Below are positions 11,714 through 21,893 of a stretch of 64,000 bases of DNA, one piece after another. Position 1 is the first letter of the stretch, and every line of letters begins with the position of its first letter. Below the pieces are notes generated by a model. That model was not told where the DNA came from. It ran no database searches and saw only the letters and a list, made by a program, of their open reading frames with translations. The DNA comes from Yersinia artesiana (GTDB taxonomy: Bacteria; Pseudomonadota; Gammaproteobacteria; Enterobacterales; Enterobacteriaceae), in contig NZ_CACVAD010000021.1 in assembly GCF_902726545.1 (NCBI RefSeq), forward strand, positions 21,271 through 85,270, read 5' to 3'. A program made the translations under genes and the position numbers.

Positions 11714-12703
11714 TTATCGCTTACTAATTTCGTCAAATACGCCGCCAGTTGCAAAGTGCACCTGCTGTGCTTTCGTCCAACCACCGAACACATCATCAAT
11801 GGTAATCAGCTTCAGTTGCGGGAATTCCTTGGTAAACTTGGCCGCGACCGCCGGATCACGTGGGCGATAGTAATTCTTCGCGGCGATAGTCTGGCCTTCA
11901 GGTGAATACAGATACTTCAGATACGCATCAGCCACTTCACGGGTGCCGCGTTTATCCACCACTTTATCCACGACCGAAACCGTCGGTTCAGCCAAAATAG
12001 AGATACTTGGCGTGATGATATCAAACTGGTCTTTACCCACTTCATTCACCGCCAGCAGAGCTTCATTTTCCCAGGCAATCAATACATCACCAATACCACG
12101 CTCAACAAAGGTATTGGTTGCGCCACGCGCACCAGAATCCAACACTTCCACATTCTTATACAACTGTTTGACAAACTCTTGCGCTTTGGCCTGATCGTTA
12201 TTGTTGTGCTCTAACGCGTAGGCCCATGCTGCCAGATAGTTCCAGCGCGCACCGCCAGAAGTTTTCGGATTCGGCGTAATAACCGAGGTACCCGGTTTTA
12301 CTAAATCCGACCAATCATGAATCTGTTTTGGGTTCCCTTTACGCACCAGGAAGACGATAGTTGAAGTGTAAGGCGCAGAGTTATCTGGCAGGCGCTTGAT
12401 CCAATCTTTATCAATACGACCACGCTCAGCAATAGCATCGACGTCATAAGCCAGAGCCAAAGTCACAACATCAGCTTCAATACCATTAATCACCGAGGTC
12501 GCCTGCTTACCAGAACCACCATGTGATTGGCGCACAGTCACTTTATCACCGGTTTTCTCTTGCCAGTGCTTACTGAATGCCTGGTTATACTCTTGATAAA
12601 ACTCACGTGTCGGATCATATGACACATTCAGCAATTGAATATCTTTTGCTATGGCACCTGATGCCAACAGCAGTAATGAAAGACCTACACCCCATTTACG
12701 CAT
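11714..12703 (-). CDS. sbp: Periplasmic sulfate-binding protein
   Basis: Solute-binding protein of the sulfate/thiosulfate ABC importer (CysUWA). Starting at 12703 it has 329 residues, the E. coli Sbp length, with signal peptide [19 protein letters not shown]; a 26-residue upstream extension is not supported. Typical stretches are [23 protein letters not shown] in the sulfate-binding region, and [20 protein letters not shown]. It is monocistronic between pfkA and the papain-fold gene. In enterics it is controlled by CysB and sulfur supply; no CysB site could be assigned. Confidence 0.96.
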   Translation of the reverse strand: MRKWGVGLSLLLLASGAIAKDIQLLNVSYDPTREFYQEYNQAFSKHWQEKTGDKVTVRQSHGGSGKQATSVINGIEADVVTLALAYDVDAIAERGRIDKDWIKRLPDNSAPYTSTIVFLVRKGNPKQIHDWSDLVKPGTSVITPNPKTSGGARWNYLAAWAYALEHNNNDQAKAQEFVKQLYKNVEVLDSGARGATNTFVERGIGDVLIAWENEALLAVNEVGKDQFDIITPSISILAEPTVSVVDKVVDKRGTREVADAYLKYLYSPEGQTIAAKNYYRPRDPAVAAKFTKEFPQLKLITIDDVFGGWTKAQQVHFATGGVFDEISKR

Positions 12704-12838
12704 TAACCCGCTCCCCAGATTTATTGTTATTAACCAAATTGGTTGGCCTGATACTGAGCGTGCCAGAAACTTTCCTGCCAATTAAAGAATAAAAAATTTT
12801 TGATTATACCAATATGAAATATATAACCTGTTGAATGC

Positions 12839-12861
12839 AAAAAGCCCCCGCGAGCGGAGGC
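12839..12861 (-). terminator. Terminator of pfkA
   Basis: Seven-base stem (12844-12850 with 12855-12861, one wobble) with four-base loop, followed on the minus strand by five T's. Confidence 0.85.
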
Positions 12862-12885
12862 TTTGTTTTCGGGCTATTAGCTGTT

Positions 12886-13869
12886 TTAGAACAGTTTTTT
12901 CGCCGTGTCGTACCAATCTTCTTTAAATTTACTTTTCTTGTTTTCTGGCGCAATACAAACGGAGATTAATTCATGCACCATCTTCTCGTTCTGTACACCC
13001 ACGCAGAAGCCACCGCGTGAGTAATCATGATTTTCCAACAACAGGTCAACAGCATAAGCACCCATGCGGGAGGCCAGAATACGGTCATAAGGAACCGGCG
13101 CACCACCGCGCTGGATATGACCTAATACTGTGCCACGGGTTTCACGGCCCGTTTCTTTCTCAATGTATTTAGCCAGCTCGTCGATATTGTCCAGTTTTTC
13201 GGTAATAGCAACAATGGCATGCTTTTTACCTTTCTCGATTCCCGCTTTGATTTCTTTAACCAAATCATCGCGTTTGAACTCAACTTCAGGAATAGCGATA
13301 AACTCACAACCCCCGGCAATGGCCGCCGCCAGAGTCAAATCGCCACAATAGCGGCCCATCACTTCCACGATGGAAATGCGCTGATGCGAAGAAGAGGTAT
13401 CACGTAAACGGTCAATAGCTTCGACTACAGTACCCAATGCAGTGAAAAAACCGATGGTGTAATCAGTACCAGCCACATCGTTATCAATGGTGCCCGGCAA
13501 ACCGACACAATGAATACCACCTTCTTTGGTCAGCAAGTCTGCACCAGCATAAGAACCGTCACCACCGATAACCACCAGGCCATCAATGCCACGCTCTTTC
13601 ATGTTCTGTAAGGCGACTTTACGTTTTTCCGGATCACGGAACTCTGGGAAACGCGCTGAACCGAGGAAAGTACCACCGCGGTTAATCATATCTGACACGC
13701 TATAGCGGTCCAGCTTCCTCATGCGATTCTCAAACAAGCCAAGATAGCCATCTTCAATACCGTAAACTTCCAATCCTGCTGACAAAGCTGCACGAACAAC
13801 CCCACGAATGGCTGCATTCATACCCGGCGCATCACCGCCGCTTGTTAGTACACCGATTTTCTTGACCAT
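12886..13869 (-). CDS. pfkA: 6-phosphofructokinase, ATP-dependent isozyme I
   Basis: Main glycolytic phosphofructokinase, fructose-6-phosphate plus ATP to fructose-1,6-bisphosphate. The 327 residues are slightly longer than E. coli PfkA (320) by a C-terminal extension ([13 protein letters not shown]). The ATP site [15 protein letters not shown], the GGDGS motif and the catalytic GTIDND segment with its Asp are present, as is [12 protein letters not shown]. It is flanked by sbp and fieF on the same strand, each with its own terminator or promoter space. Confidence 0.98.
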   Translation of the reverse strand: MVKKIGVLTSGGDAPGMNAAIRGVVRAALSAGLEVYGIEDGYLGLFENRMRKLDRYSVSDMINRGGTFLGSARFPEFRDPEKRKVALQNMKERGIDGLVVIGGDGSYAGADLLTKEGGIHCVGLPGTIDNDVAGTDYTIGFFTALGTVVEAIDRLRDTSSSHQRISIVEVMGRYCGDLTLAAAIAGGCEFIAIPEVEFKRDDLVKEIKAGIEKGKKHAIVAITEKLDNIDELAKYIEKETGRETRGTVLGHIQRGGAPVPYDRILASRMGAYAVDLLLENHDYSRGGFCVGVQNEKMVHELISVCIAPENKKSKFKEDWYDTAKKLF

Positions 13870-14118
13870 GACTACCTCTGAACTTGTAGATGCGATTTTT
13901 TAAAATTCTTTATTTGCCGATTATGTCTTGCACAGGCGAACAGTACAGAAAATCAGCTTGATGAGCTTAATATTGAATATTATAGCAAAAAGACCAAGCT
14001 GAATTGATTCAAGTCATGCCATTTGGCGGTATTTTCTTCATGATTGAACCATTATGTAACCACAGTTTACCTGTAGTTAATGTAGCAATAGTTAATGTAG
14101 CAATAACTGATGAACAAA

Positions 14119-15021
14119 TTATAACTCCCAATGCGCATGACGTTCTTTTGGCACCACCGCAGTGGGATCTTGATGGATAAGGATATCGGCACCTGGGAAC
14201 CGATGTAATAATGCCCGTTCCACTTGATCCGCCAAAATATGCGCTTCCATCAACGGCAACATATCTTCCATTTCGAGATGGAGTTGGATAAAGCGTGTTG
14301 GCCCCGACTGACGAGTACGCAAGTCATGAGCGCCAATCACACCCGGCCATGACGTCACAATATTGATAATTTCCTGCCGCTCATCATCGGGTAAAGCGCG
14401 ATCCAGCAAGGCTTGCACCGCCTCATAACCCATACGCAGTGCGCTATAGAGAATATAAACCCCAATCCCCAATGCAAACAACGCATCCGCCCGATGAAAC
14501 CCATACCAACTCAATGCCAATGCAATAAGAATAGCACCATTCATCATGACGTCAGATTGATAGTGCAACATATCAGCTCGAATGGCCTGGCTTTGCGTTT
14601 TTCGTACCACCCAGCGCTGAAAAGTAACTAATATCAATGTACTGAATAAAGCGATTAATGTGACCCAGATACCAAGACCCGGATCTTGCAATGGCTCCGG
14701 TGAAGCCAAATGTTGAAAACCGGTCAGGAACAGGAATAATGCCGAGCCGGAAATAAACATACTTTGCGCCAGCGCGGCCAGTGATTCGGCCTTACCATGA
14801 CCAAAAGTGTGTTCTTCATCAGCCGGTTGCAGCGAGTAGCGCACCACAAAAAGGTTGGTCAAAGAGGCGGCCAGATCCACCAGTGAGTCAACTAATGCAG
14901 CCAACAAACTCACTGATCCGGTGTGCCACCAGGCAAAAATTTTAATTATCAGTAAGATTGATGCCAGCACCGTGGCACTGAGCGCAGCAGCTTTAACCAG
15001 GCGCGCATATTGCGGATCCAT
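14119..15021 (-). CDS. fieF: Ferrous-iron/zinc efflux pump FieF (cation diffusion facilitator)
   Basis: Six-helix CDF exporter of Fe(II)/Zn(II) from the cytosol in exchange for protons. 300 residues as in E. coli. The helix-2 metal site [12 protein letters not shown] and the helix-5 site with HYQSDVMMN show the Asp/His ligands, and the cytosolic C-terminal metal domain contains HDLRTR and HLEMED. It lies between pfkA and cpxP as in E. coli. Confidence 0.95.
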   Translation of the reverse strand: MDPQYARLVKAAALSATVLASILLIIKIFAWWHTGSVSLLAALVDSLVDLAASLTNLFVVRYSLQPADEEHTFGHGKAESLAALAQSMFISGSALFLFLTGFQHLASPEPLQDPGLGIWVTLIALFSTLILVTFQRWVVRKTQSQAIRADMLHYQSDVMMNGAILIALALSWYGFHRADALFALGIGVYILYSALRMGYEAVQALLDRALPDDERQEIINIVTSWPGVIGAHDLRTRQSGPTRFIQLHLEMEDMLPLMEAHILADQVERALLHRFPGADILIHQDPTAVVPKERHAHWEL

Positions 15022-15071
15022 AACTCATTCCGAATAATATTCAGGGGTTATTAGTATAACGGAATTGAGAC

Positions 15072-15098
15072 AAAAAAAAGCCCTCCATCATGGAGGGC
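15072..15098 (-). terminator. Terminator of cpxP
   Basis: Perfect eight-base stem (15080-15087 with 15091-15098), three-base loop; the minus strand then reads eight T's. A textbook intrinsic terminator. Confidence 0.9.
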
Positions 15099-15152
15099 GA
15101 AAGACAGGGATGGTGTCTATGGCAAGGAAAACAGGGTATTACTGGGTACTAC

Positions 15153-15653
15153 TTACTTCTGGGCAGAAGAGGGTTGTGCTGCTGGCGCCTGCTGCATTTT
15201 CTCAATGCGCTGCTGGTGCTTTTGGTTCAGGGCAGCTTTTTGCTCTGGTGTGAGCAAGTTAAACATTTGGTTACGTACCTTGGCCATTTCGACCTGACGG
15301 TCAATCTGGTCTTTAGACATTTTCTCTGCCTGCGCTCTTACAGCAGCTTCGTCGAATTTGTCTGCGGTAATCAGCTTGTGCATTGCTTCGCGGTCGGCGA
15401 GATCAACTCGAGGTTGGTCTTGGCGAGACTGGCGCATCAGGTCACGCATTTGCTGGCGTTGCTGTTCGGTCAGATTGACGCCATCAAACATGTTATGGTG
15501 ACCGCGACCGTCTTTCTTGTTCATCATCGCACCGTCACCGTGGCACCAGCCATCAGTGGCCCCAGCCTTATCACCGGCGAAGGCGGCTTGAGAGCCGAGA
15601 ACTAACATTGACGCCATGATTAACGTTGCTACTTTAGTTACTTTGCGCATCAT
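15153..15653 (-). CDS. cpxP: Periplasmic stress adaptor/inhibitor CpxP
   Basis: Periplasmic protein that damps CpxA signalling and delivers misfolded proteins to DegP. The 166 residues begin with a signal peptide ending in GSQAAFA. Two LTxxQ motifs are present: LTEQQRQQM and LTPEQKAAL, the hallmark of the CpxP/Spy family. It is divergent from cpxRA, and a CpxR box in the shared spacer fits the strong CpxR induction known for cpxP. Confidence 0.94.
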   Translation of the reverse strand: MMRKVTKVATLIMASMLVLGSQAAFAGDKAGATDGWCHGDGAMMNKKDGRGHHNMFDGVNLTEQQRQQMRDLMRQSRQDQPRVDLADREAMHKLITADKFDEAAVRAQAEKMSKDQIDRQVEMAKVRNQMFNLLTPEQKAALNQKHQQRIEKMQQAPAAQPSSAQK

Positions 15654-15768
15654 TTAACTCCTGGTTTCTATCTGCTAAGCGATTTACTGCTCTGCGATTC
15701 AATAAGGAGCAGTCTACCGGCCCGGCTGCAAACTAGCGTCAGTGCATGTAAAACTGGAGTCAGGGCAT

Positions 15769-15783
15769 GTAAAGCTAAGTAAA
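15769..15783. promoter_or_regulatory. CpxR box in the cpxP-cpxR spacer
   Basis: A perfect GTAAA-N5-GTAAA site (15769-15773 and 15779-15783), the consensus for phosphorylated CpxR. Another GTAAA lies at 15748-15752, 21 bases before the first, in helical phase. It sits between divergent cpxP and cpxR and can explain autoregulation. Confidence 0.8.
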
Positions 15784-15837
15784 GTCATGGAATACCGGCA
15801 ATTGATAACGTATTTTGCGTCAAGAGGAGAAACAATC

Positions 15838-16536
15838 ATGCATAAAATCCTATTAGTTGATGATGATCGTGAACTGACGTCGCTGTTGAAAGAATTATTG
15901 GAAATGGAAGGTTTCAATGTTGTTGTTGCTCACGATGGTGAACAAGCATTAAACCTGCTGGACAGTTCTATCGACTTGTTATTACTTGATATTATGATGC
16001 CACGCAAAAACGGTATCGAAACCTTGAAAGAGTTACGTCAACACCACCAGACCCCAGTGATTATGCTGACGGCTCGTGGTAGTGATTTGGATCGGGTCTT
16101 GGGTCTGGAGCTGGGGGCAGATGATTATCTCGCAAAACCCTTTAATGACCGAGAACTGGTGGCACGCATTCGGGCTATCTTGCGCCGCTCTAACTGGAGT
16201 GAGCAGCAGCAAAATGTCGACCAAGGCGCGCCAACCCTGGAAGTTGATTGCCTGCAATTGAACCCGGGCCGTCAAGAAGCCAGCTTTGAAGGGCAGTCTC
16301 TGGAACTGACCGGGACTGAATTTACCTTACTCTACCTGTTGGCTCAGCACCTCGGCCAAGTGGTCTCACGCGAACATCTCAGCCAGGAAGTGCTGGGCAA
16401 ACGATTGACGCCTTTTGACCGTGCTATTGATATGCATATTTCAAACCTACGCCGTAAGTTGCCGGATCGTAAAGACGGGCTACCTTGGTTTAAAACCCTG
16501 CGCGGGCGCGGGTATCTGATGGTCTCTGAAACATGA
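15838..16536 (+). CDS. cpxR: Envelope stress response regulator CpxR
   Basis: OmpR-family DNA-binding response regulator of the Cpx envelope-stress system. 232 residues from the ATG at 15838, preceded by a clear agagga ribosome-binding site; the open frame upstream is not homologous. Receiver domain residues 1-115 with acidic pocket DDDRE, phospho-acceptor Asp51 in LLLLDIMMPR and LTARGS; winged-helix domain to the end with ELTGTEFTLLYLL and RGRGYLM. It overlaps cpxA by four bases. Confidence 0.98.
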   Translation: MHKILLVDDDRELTSLLKELLEMEGFNVVVAHDGEQALNLLDSSIDLLLLDIMMPRKNGIETLKELRQHHQTPVIMLTARGSDLDRVLGLELGADDYLAKPFNDRELVARIRAILRRSNWSEQQQNVDQGAPTLEVDCLQLNPGRQEASFEGQSLELTGTEFTLLYLLAQHLGQVVSREHLSQEVLGKRLTPFDRAIDMHISNLRRKLPDRKDGLPWFKTLRGRGYLMVSET

Positions 16537-17909
16537 TTAACAGTTTAACGGCGCGAATTTTTGCGATTTTCTGGTTTACTTTAGCGCTGGTATTAATGCT
16601 GGTGTTGATGGTGCCAAAGCTCGATTCGCGTCAAATGACCACCTTGCTCGATAGCGAACAGCGTCAGGGAACGATGCTGGAGCAACACATTGAGGCCGAA
16701 CTGGCCAGCGACCCGGCCAACGATCTCATGTGGTGGCGCAGGCTTTATCGCGCCATCGAAAAGTGGGCGCCGCCGGGTCAACATTTAGTATTAGTGACCA
16801 CCGAGGGCCGTGTCATCGGGGCTCAGCGTCACGAAATGCAAATGGTGCGTAACTTTATCGGGCAGTCAGATAACTCAGATCAGCCGAAAAAGAAAAAATA
16901 TGGCCGCGTTGAGATGGTCGGGCCATTCTCTATTCGCGATGGAGAGGATAACTATCAACTCTATCTGCTACGCCCTGCCAGCAGCCCACAATCAGATTTT
17001 ATTAATTTGATGTTTGATCGGCCGCTGTTGTTATTGATTGCCACCATGCTCATCAGTGCACCGCTGCTACTATGGCTGGCATGGAGTCTGGCAAAACCGG
17101 CGCGTAAGTTGAAAAATGCCGCTGATGATGTAGCGCGAGGTAACCTGAAACAGCACCCTGAATTGGAGTCCGGGCCACAAGAGTTTTTGGCCACCGGTGC
17201 CAGTTTTAACCAGATGATCAGCGCACTCGACAGGATGGTTGTAGCCCAGCAACGGCTGATTTCTGATATCTCCCATGAATTGCGTACCCCACTAACCCGC
17301 CTGCAATTGGCGACTGCGCTGATGCGCCGCCGTCATGGTGAAGGTAAGGAACTGGAGCGCATCGAAATGGAAGCGCAACGGCTAGATAGCATGATCAACG
17401 ATTTGCTGGTGTTATCCCGTAGTCAGCATAAAAACGAGTTACATCGCGAGCCGATTAAGGCCAATGAACTTTGGTCTGATGTGCTGGAAAACGCGCAGTT
17501 CGAAGCTGACCAAATGGGCAAAACACTGGAAGTGACTGCCCCACCGGGGCCTTGGACCTTATTTGGCAATCCTGCGGCCCTTGACAGCGCGCTGGAGAAT
17601 ATCGTGCGTAACGCGCTACGTTACTCCCACCATCACATTGCCGTGGCGTTCAGTTCGGATAACCAAGGGATAACCATCACTGTCGATGATGATGGGCCTG
17701 GTGTCAGCCCGGAAGACCGTGAACAGATATTCCGACCATTCTACCGCACGGATGAAGCGCGAGATCGTGAGTCTGGCGGGACAGGTTTGGGATTGGCGAT
17801 TGTGGAAACAGCGGTTAATCAGCATCGCGGTTGGGTGCGAGCCGAAGACAGCCCATTAGGCGGGCTGCGCCTGATAATCTGGCTGCCACTGCACCCACTC
17901 AAAGTTTAA
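16533..17909 (+). CDS. cpxA: Sensor histidine kinase CpxA
   Basis: Inner-membrane sensor kinase/phosphatase of the Cpx pathway. 458 residues, close to E. coli (457). Transmembrane helix near residues 7-29, periplasmic sensor domain, second helix around 165-185, HAMP domain, then the H box ISDISHELRTPLTRLQ with His248, N box NIVRNALRYS, and G boxes DDDGPGVSPEDR and GGTGLGLAIVETAV. Its start overlaps the end of cpxR, indicating translational coupling. It is convergent with ada. Confidence 0.97.
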   Translation: MINSLTARIFAIFWFTLALVLMLVLMVPKLDSRQMTTLLDSEQRQGTMLEQHIEAELASDPANDLMWWRRLYRAIEKWAPPGQHLVLVTTEGRVIGAQRHEMQMVRNFIGQSDNSDQPKKKKYGRVEMVGPFSIRDGEDNYQLYLLRPASSPQSDFINLMFDRPLLLLIATMLISAPLLLWLAWSLAKPARKLKNAADDVARGNLKQHPELESGPQEFLATGASFNQMISALDRMVVAQQRLISDISHELRTPLTRLQLATALMRRRHGEGKELERIEMEAQRLDSMINDLLVLSRSQHKNELHREPIKANELWSDVLENAQFEADQMGKTLEVTAPPGPWTLFGNPAALDSALENIVRNALRYSHHHIAVAFSSDNQGITITVDDDGPGVSPEDREQIFRPFYRTDEARDRESGGTGLGLAIVETAVNQHRGWVRAEDSPLGGLRLIIWLPLHPLKV

Positions 17910-17918
17910 TGCGCTGCT

Positions 17919-17960
17919 TGCGCACCTGGCTTGTTAACGGCAATGCCAAGTGCGCAAGGT
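17919..17960. terminator. Hairpin between convergent cpxA and ada
   Basis: A 14-base stem with one mismatch (17919-17932 with 17947-17960) starts 10 bases after the cpxA stop. No T-run follows on either side, so it may be an mRNA-stabilising 3' structure or a bidirectional, possibly Rho-assisted, end. Confidence 0.55.
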
Positions 17961-17978
17961 ATCATTTCGACAACCCGA

Positions 17979-19076
17979 TCATGCCGGATCGGGCTGATCC
18001 CTGGTTCCCGCTTCCTGCTGCTCTTTTTCCAGCAACCGCTTCTTGCGCTCAATCCCCCAGCGATAACCTGACAATGCGCCATCCTGGCGAATGACCCGGT
18101 GACAAGGAATGGCAACAGCTAACATGTTGGCAGCACAAGCACCTGCGACCGCTCGTACCGCTTTCGGTGCGCCAATTTTAGCGGCGATATCAGCATAGCT
18201 GGCAGTATCTCCGGCCGGTATTTCTCGCAATGCTTGCCAAACCCGCTGTTGGAATGCCGTGCCACGAATATCCAGTGGCAAATCCAGCCCAAGCTGCGGA
18301 GCCTCGACTAACCCCACCACCTGCGCGAACCATTGCTCAAACTCAGCATCCCCACCGATCAACTCCGCCTGAGGAAACTTATCCTGCAATTGCTGCACCA
18401 ACAGGGCCGGGTCGTCACCTAACAAAATAGCGCATATCCCCAGTTCACTTTTCGCCATCAGGATTGCGCCGAGAGAACTTTCCCCAACAGCAAAACGCAG
18501 CGCAGTATCGCGGCCACCCTGGCGGTAGCGGGTCGGCGTCATGCCCAATAACTGATTAGATTGCTCGTAAAAACGACCATTAGAGTTATAACCTGCTTCA
18601 AAAATTGCATCAGTTACTGAGCCTTGCCCCGCCAATTGCTGGCGAATGCGCGCATTGCGGGTCGCGGTGGCATACGCCTTGGGAGTTAGCCCGGTAATAG
18701 ATTTAAATAACCGGTGGAAATGAAAAGCACTGAGATTCAATTCAGCCGCCAATGCATCAAGTGTAAAGGGCGTTTCGGCTTGCTCAATTAATCGACATGC
18801 CTGGCTGATTTTCTCTGCGTGCTGTTGCGCTTGGGATAACTGAGTGGGCCGGCAACGTTTACAGGGCCGATAACCAGCAAGTTCTGCCGCATCATTATCA
18901 GTATAGAATTCAATGTGTTCTACTTTAGCCTGACGGGACGAGCATGAGGGCCGGCAATATACACCGGTGGTTTTCACCGCATAAACAAACTGACCATCGG
19001 CGGTTTTATCACGGTTAACAATGGCAACCCAACGTGGGTCCAGTGCATTGTCTATAATTCCCCTAACTGATGTCAT
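17979..19076 (-). CDS. ada: Bifunctional regulator/O6-alkylguanine-DNA alkyltransferase Ada
   Basis: Repairs O6-methylguanine and methyl-phosphotriesters and, once methylated, activates the adaptive response. Starting at 19076 it has 365 residues (E. coli 354). N-terminal zinc domain with Cys41, Cys45, Cys72 and Cys75 (TTGVYCRPSC, RPCKRC); central AraC-type HTH region (LDALAAELNLSAFHFHRLFK); C-terminal methyltransferase with acceptor Cys325 in AIPCHRVI. An upstream extension to 19157 is unlikely. It lies at the junction of two blocks that are apart in E. coli. Confidence 0.95.
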   Translation of the reverse strand: MTSVRGIIDNALDPRWVAIVNRDKTADGQFVYAVKTTGVYCRPSCSSRQAKVEHIEFYTDNDAAELAGYRPCKRCRPTQLSQAQQHAEKISQACRLIEQAETPFTLDALAAELNLSAFHFHRLFKSITGLTPKAYATATRNARIRQQLAGQGSVTDAIFEAGYNSNGRFYEQSNQLLGMTPTRYRQGGRDTALRFAVGESSLGAILMAKSELGICAILLGDDPALLVQQLQDKFPQAELIGGDAEFEQWFAQVVGLVEAPQLGLDLPLDIRGTAFQQRVWQALREIPAGDTASYADIAAKIGAPKAVRAVAGACAANMLAVAIPCHRVIRQDGALSGYRWGIERKKRLLEKEQQEAGTRDQPDPA

Positions 19077-19248
19077 GATGAATACCCCATTGATACTGAC
19101 TATGGTGATCAGCTTATAAAAGCACCACGGTTGGCACACTCCGCTCCTTGCTTTCAAATTTTTGTTTTACGGCTTCCATCAAGAATAGGCAACCGCTGCA
19201 CTGGAAGAGGGTTTCTGGTACCCTACGCCCCTCATTATTGGGGGACAT

Positions 19249-19752
19249 ATGCTTAATATCGTTTTATTTGAACCCGAAATCCCGCCGAATACCGGCAATA
19301 TTATCCGGTTATGTGCGAATACTGGCTGCCAGCTCCATCTGATTAAACCTTTAGGTTTCACCTGGGATGACAAACGCTTACGCCGCGCGGGTCTTGATTA
19401 TCATGAGTTTGCTAATATTAAGCACCACCATGACTATCAAGCCTTTTTAGACAGTGAAAACCTCGACGGCGCACAATCTGCTGGCACAAATCCGGCTCGC
19501 TTATTTGCCCTGACGACCAAAGGAACACCGGCCCACAGCGCGGTAAATTATCAGGTGAATGATTATCTGCTGTTTGGCCCGGAAACCCGCGGCTTACCGC
19601 CCAATGTTCTGGATGCATTACCTGCTCAACAAAAAATCAGAATTCCAATGCTGGCCGCCAGCCGCAGCATGAACCTGTCAAATGCTGTATCTGTAGTGGT
19701 GTACGAAGCCTGGCGGCAATTAGGCTATCCGGGTGCGTTACTGAAAGAGTAG
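19249..19752 (+). CDS. trmL: tRNA (cytidine/uridine-2'-O)-methyltransferase TrmL
   Basis: SPOUT-class methyltransferase modifying the wobble base 34 of tRNA-Leu isoacceptors with S-adenosylmethionine. 167 residues (E. coli YibK 157). The knot motifs are [13 protein letters not shown] at the N-terminus, [11 protein letters not shown] and [20 protein letters not shown] at the C-terminus. It is convergent with cysE; the spacer holds a 123-bp palindromic repeat. Confidence 0.95.
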   Translation: MLNIVLFEPEIPPNTGNIIRLCANTGCQLHLIKPLGFTWDDKRLRRAGLDYHEFANIKHHHDYQAFLDSENLDGAQSAGTNPARLFALTTKGTPAHSAVNYQVNDYLLFGPETRGLPPNVLDALPAQQKIRIPMLAASRSMNLSNAVSVVVYEAWRQLGYPGALLKE

Positions 19753-19806
19753 TTTTTTTGACCAAAATATGTCGGCGGTCGGCTGGCAACTCAATAGAAA
19801 GGTGTC

Positions 19807-19929
19807 TATCCAAAGTAATTGGAGTTGTAGCAAGGCAGCAAACGAACTCATCCCGATGAGCTGACTCAAGTCAGTGATTCGGGTGAGTAAGTGCGGCTAA
19901 CACAGCTACAGCTTTAAGTACGAAGGATA
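19807..19929. repeat. 123-bp palindromic MITE-like repeat
   Basis: Element between convergent trmL and cysE. It has imperfect terminal inverted repeats of about 24 bp (tatcc...agttgtag against ctacagct...ggata) and a central hairpin (19852-19866 with 19869-19883) whose outer five and inner six bases pair. The layout is like the non-coding miniature palindromic elements dispersed in yersiniae; the exact family could not be assigned without a search. Confidence 0.65.
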
Positions 19930-19932
19930 AGA

Positions 19933-20754
19933 TTAGATGCCGTCGCCGTACTCAAACCCGTGGCTAACCCCATTGAAATGCTGATCCATATCCAATGATG
20001 GTTTATCACTCTCTGGTTTACCGACAATGCGAGCTGGCACACCGGCGGCTGTCGTATGGGGAGGTACAGCCTGCAATACCACTGACCCCGCACCAATTTT
20101 GGCACCACGGCCGACTTCGATATTTCCCAAAATTTTTGCACCCGCGCCAATCATCACACCTTCACGGATCTTCGGATGACGGTCGCCACTGGTTTTACCG
20201 GTACCACCCAAAGTGACGGATTGCAGAATAGAAACATCATTCTCGACCACGGCGGTTTCACCAATCACAATACCGGTGGCGTGGTCTAGCATGATGCCGC
20301 AACCAATGGTTGCCGCTGGATGGATGTCCACACCAAAAGCGACAGAAACTTGATTTTGCAGGTAAATTGCCAGTGCTTTACGATCCTGCGCCCATAACCA
20401 GTGGCCGATGCGGTAAGCCTGTAAGGCATGGAAACCTTTCAGATACAGCAATGGCGTGGAGTATTTATCAACCGCCGGATCGCGCAAACGTACCGCCAAA
20501 ATATCGCGGGCAGCAGAGACAATCATCTGTGCATCGGCACGATAGGCATCTTCAACCACCTCGCGGATGGCAATCGCGGGCATGATAGGATTTGCCAATT
20601 TATTCGCCAGAATATAGCTCAGTGCGCTGCCTAAATTCTCATGCTTCAATAATGTCGCATGAAAAAAACTTGCCAGCATGGGTTCACACTCGGCCAGTGC
20701 TCTCGCTTCTGATTTAATGCTACTCCAAACCAGCTCTAACTCTTCTGACGACAT
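19933..20754 (-). CDS. cysE: Serine O-acetyltransferase
   Basis: Makes O-acetylserine from serine and acetyl-CoA, the first step of cysteine synthesis; binds CysK in the cysteine synthase complex. 273 residues, as in E. coli. N-terminal helical domain, then left-handed beta-helix hexapeptide repeats, with catalytic-region motifs VDIHPAATIGCGIMLDHATG and GVMIGAGAKILGN. The C-terminal tail ends in ...YGDGI, the Ile needed for docking to CysK. Last gene of the yibN-grxC-secB-gpsA-cysE series. Confidence 0.97.
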   Translation of the reverse strand: MSSEELELVWSSIKSEARALAECEPMLASFFHATLLKHENLGSALSYILANKLANPIMPAIAIREVVEDAYRADAQMIVSAARDILAVRLRDPAVDKYSTPLLYLKGFHALQAYRIGHWLWAQDRKALAIYLQNQVSVAFGVDIHPAATIGCGIMLDHATGIVIGETAVVENDVSILQSVTLGGTGKTSGDRHPKIREGVMIGAGAKILGNIEVGRGAKIGAGSVVLQAVPPHTTAAGVPARIVGKPESDKPSLDMDQHFNGVSHGFEYGDGI

Positions 20755-20873
20755 TGCCTACTCCTGCCCATAAACAAGCCACTTCGGGGAACGACCGAAG
20801 TGACTGATACCCTAAGATCTTGAAACAACAAGGATTTCGGGTATGTCTTTATTATTTTATTTCAGCTGAACAG

Positions 20874-21893
20874 CTAAATGCCGCTTTTCTCATCTTTTTT
20901 GGTCCGACCCAATAAGGTCAGTGCCGCTTCACGCGCATTTTTGTGGCTGTACAGCACCTGATAAATTTGTTCAGTGATTGGCATCTCTACGCCATTACGC
21001 TGAGCCAGCGCCAGAACTTCCTTGGTATTGCGGTAACCTTCAACCACTTGACCAATTTTATCCTGCGCCTCTTGTACGCCTAATCCCTGACCAAGCATGA
21101 TGCCAAACCGACGGTTACGGGATTGGTTATCTGTGCAGGTTAGCACCAAATCACCTAGCCCTGCCATGCCCATAAAGGTGGAGGGATCAGCGCCTAATGC
21201 AGAGCCAAGACGCGTCATTTCCGCCAAACCACGGGTTATCAAAGCGGTGCGCGCATTGGCACCAAAACCAATGCCGTCGGACATCCCGGCACCAATCGCA
21301 ATCACGTTTTTAACCGCGCCACCCAGTTGCACCCCGATAAAGTCAGGATTGCTGTAAACGCGGAAACTTTTACCACAGTGCAACAGCTGTTGCAGGTCTT
21401 CACTAAACTGCACATCAGTCGATGCCAGTGCAATTGCTGTAGGTAAACCGGCGGCCAGCTCTTTGGCAAAGGTCGGCCCGGAAACCACAGCCAACGGGAT
21501 GCTTTCTCCCAGCACTTCCCGCGCGACATCAGCCAGCAAGCGACCGGTTTCGGCCTCAAGCCCTTTGGTAGCCCAAACAATACGTGCATCTGGCCGCAAG
21601 TGGGGTTTGAGCTGATTTAATACCGCCCCGAAGACATGGCTCGGCACAACCACCAGCACATCACGACTGGCAGCCAGCGCACGTGCCAGGTCAGTTTCCA
21701 ATAACAAGGTGTCGGGGAAAGGGACATCGGGCAGGAAAGCCTGGTTACAACGATCTTGTTGCAGGGTTTGAATATGTTTAGGGTCGTGACCCCATAACAC
21801 AACTTGATAGCCATTACGCGCCAGCGTAATGGCTAATGCGGTGCCGTAAGATCCGGCACCGATGACAGTCATTGAAGCATGGGTGGTGTTCAT
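20874..21893 (-). CDS. gpsA: sn-Glycerol-3-phosphate dehydrogenase [NAD(P)+]
   Basis: Reduces dihydroxyacetone phosphate to sn-glycerol-3-phosphate for phospholipid synthesis. 339 residues, as in E. coli. Rossmann motif [12 protein letters not shown] at the N-terminus; [12 protein letters not shown] and [24 protein letters not shown] (catalytic Lys region). Its ATG overlaps the secB stop codon by one base, so translation is probably coupled. The 120-base gap to cysE contains a weak ataccc...gggtat palindrome. Confidence 0.97.
   Translation of the reverse strand: MNTTHASMTVIGAGSYGTALAITLARNGYQVVLWGHDPKHIQTLQQDRCNQAFLPDVPFPDTLLLETDLARALAASRDVLVVVPSHVFGAVLNQLKPHLRPDARIVWATKGLEAETGRLLADVAREVLGESIPLAVVSGPTFAKELAAGLPTAIALASTDVQFSEDLQQLLHCGKSFRVYSNPDFIGVQLGGAVKNVIAIGAGMSDGIGFGANARTALITRGLAEMTRLGSALGADPSTFMGMAGLGDLVLTCTDNQSRNRRFGIMLGQGLGVQEAQDKIGQVVEGYRNTKEVLALAQRNGVEMPITEQIYQVLYSHKNAREAALTLLGRTKKDEKSGI

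Noticed and set aside
15090..15605. 171-codon plus-strand open frame opposite cpxP
   Set aside because: It is a shadow of the well-supported cpxP gene, caused by its codon pattern.
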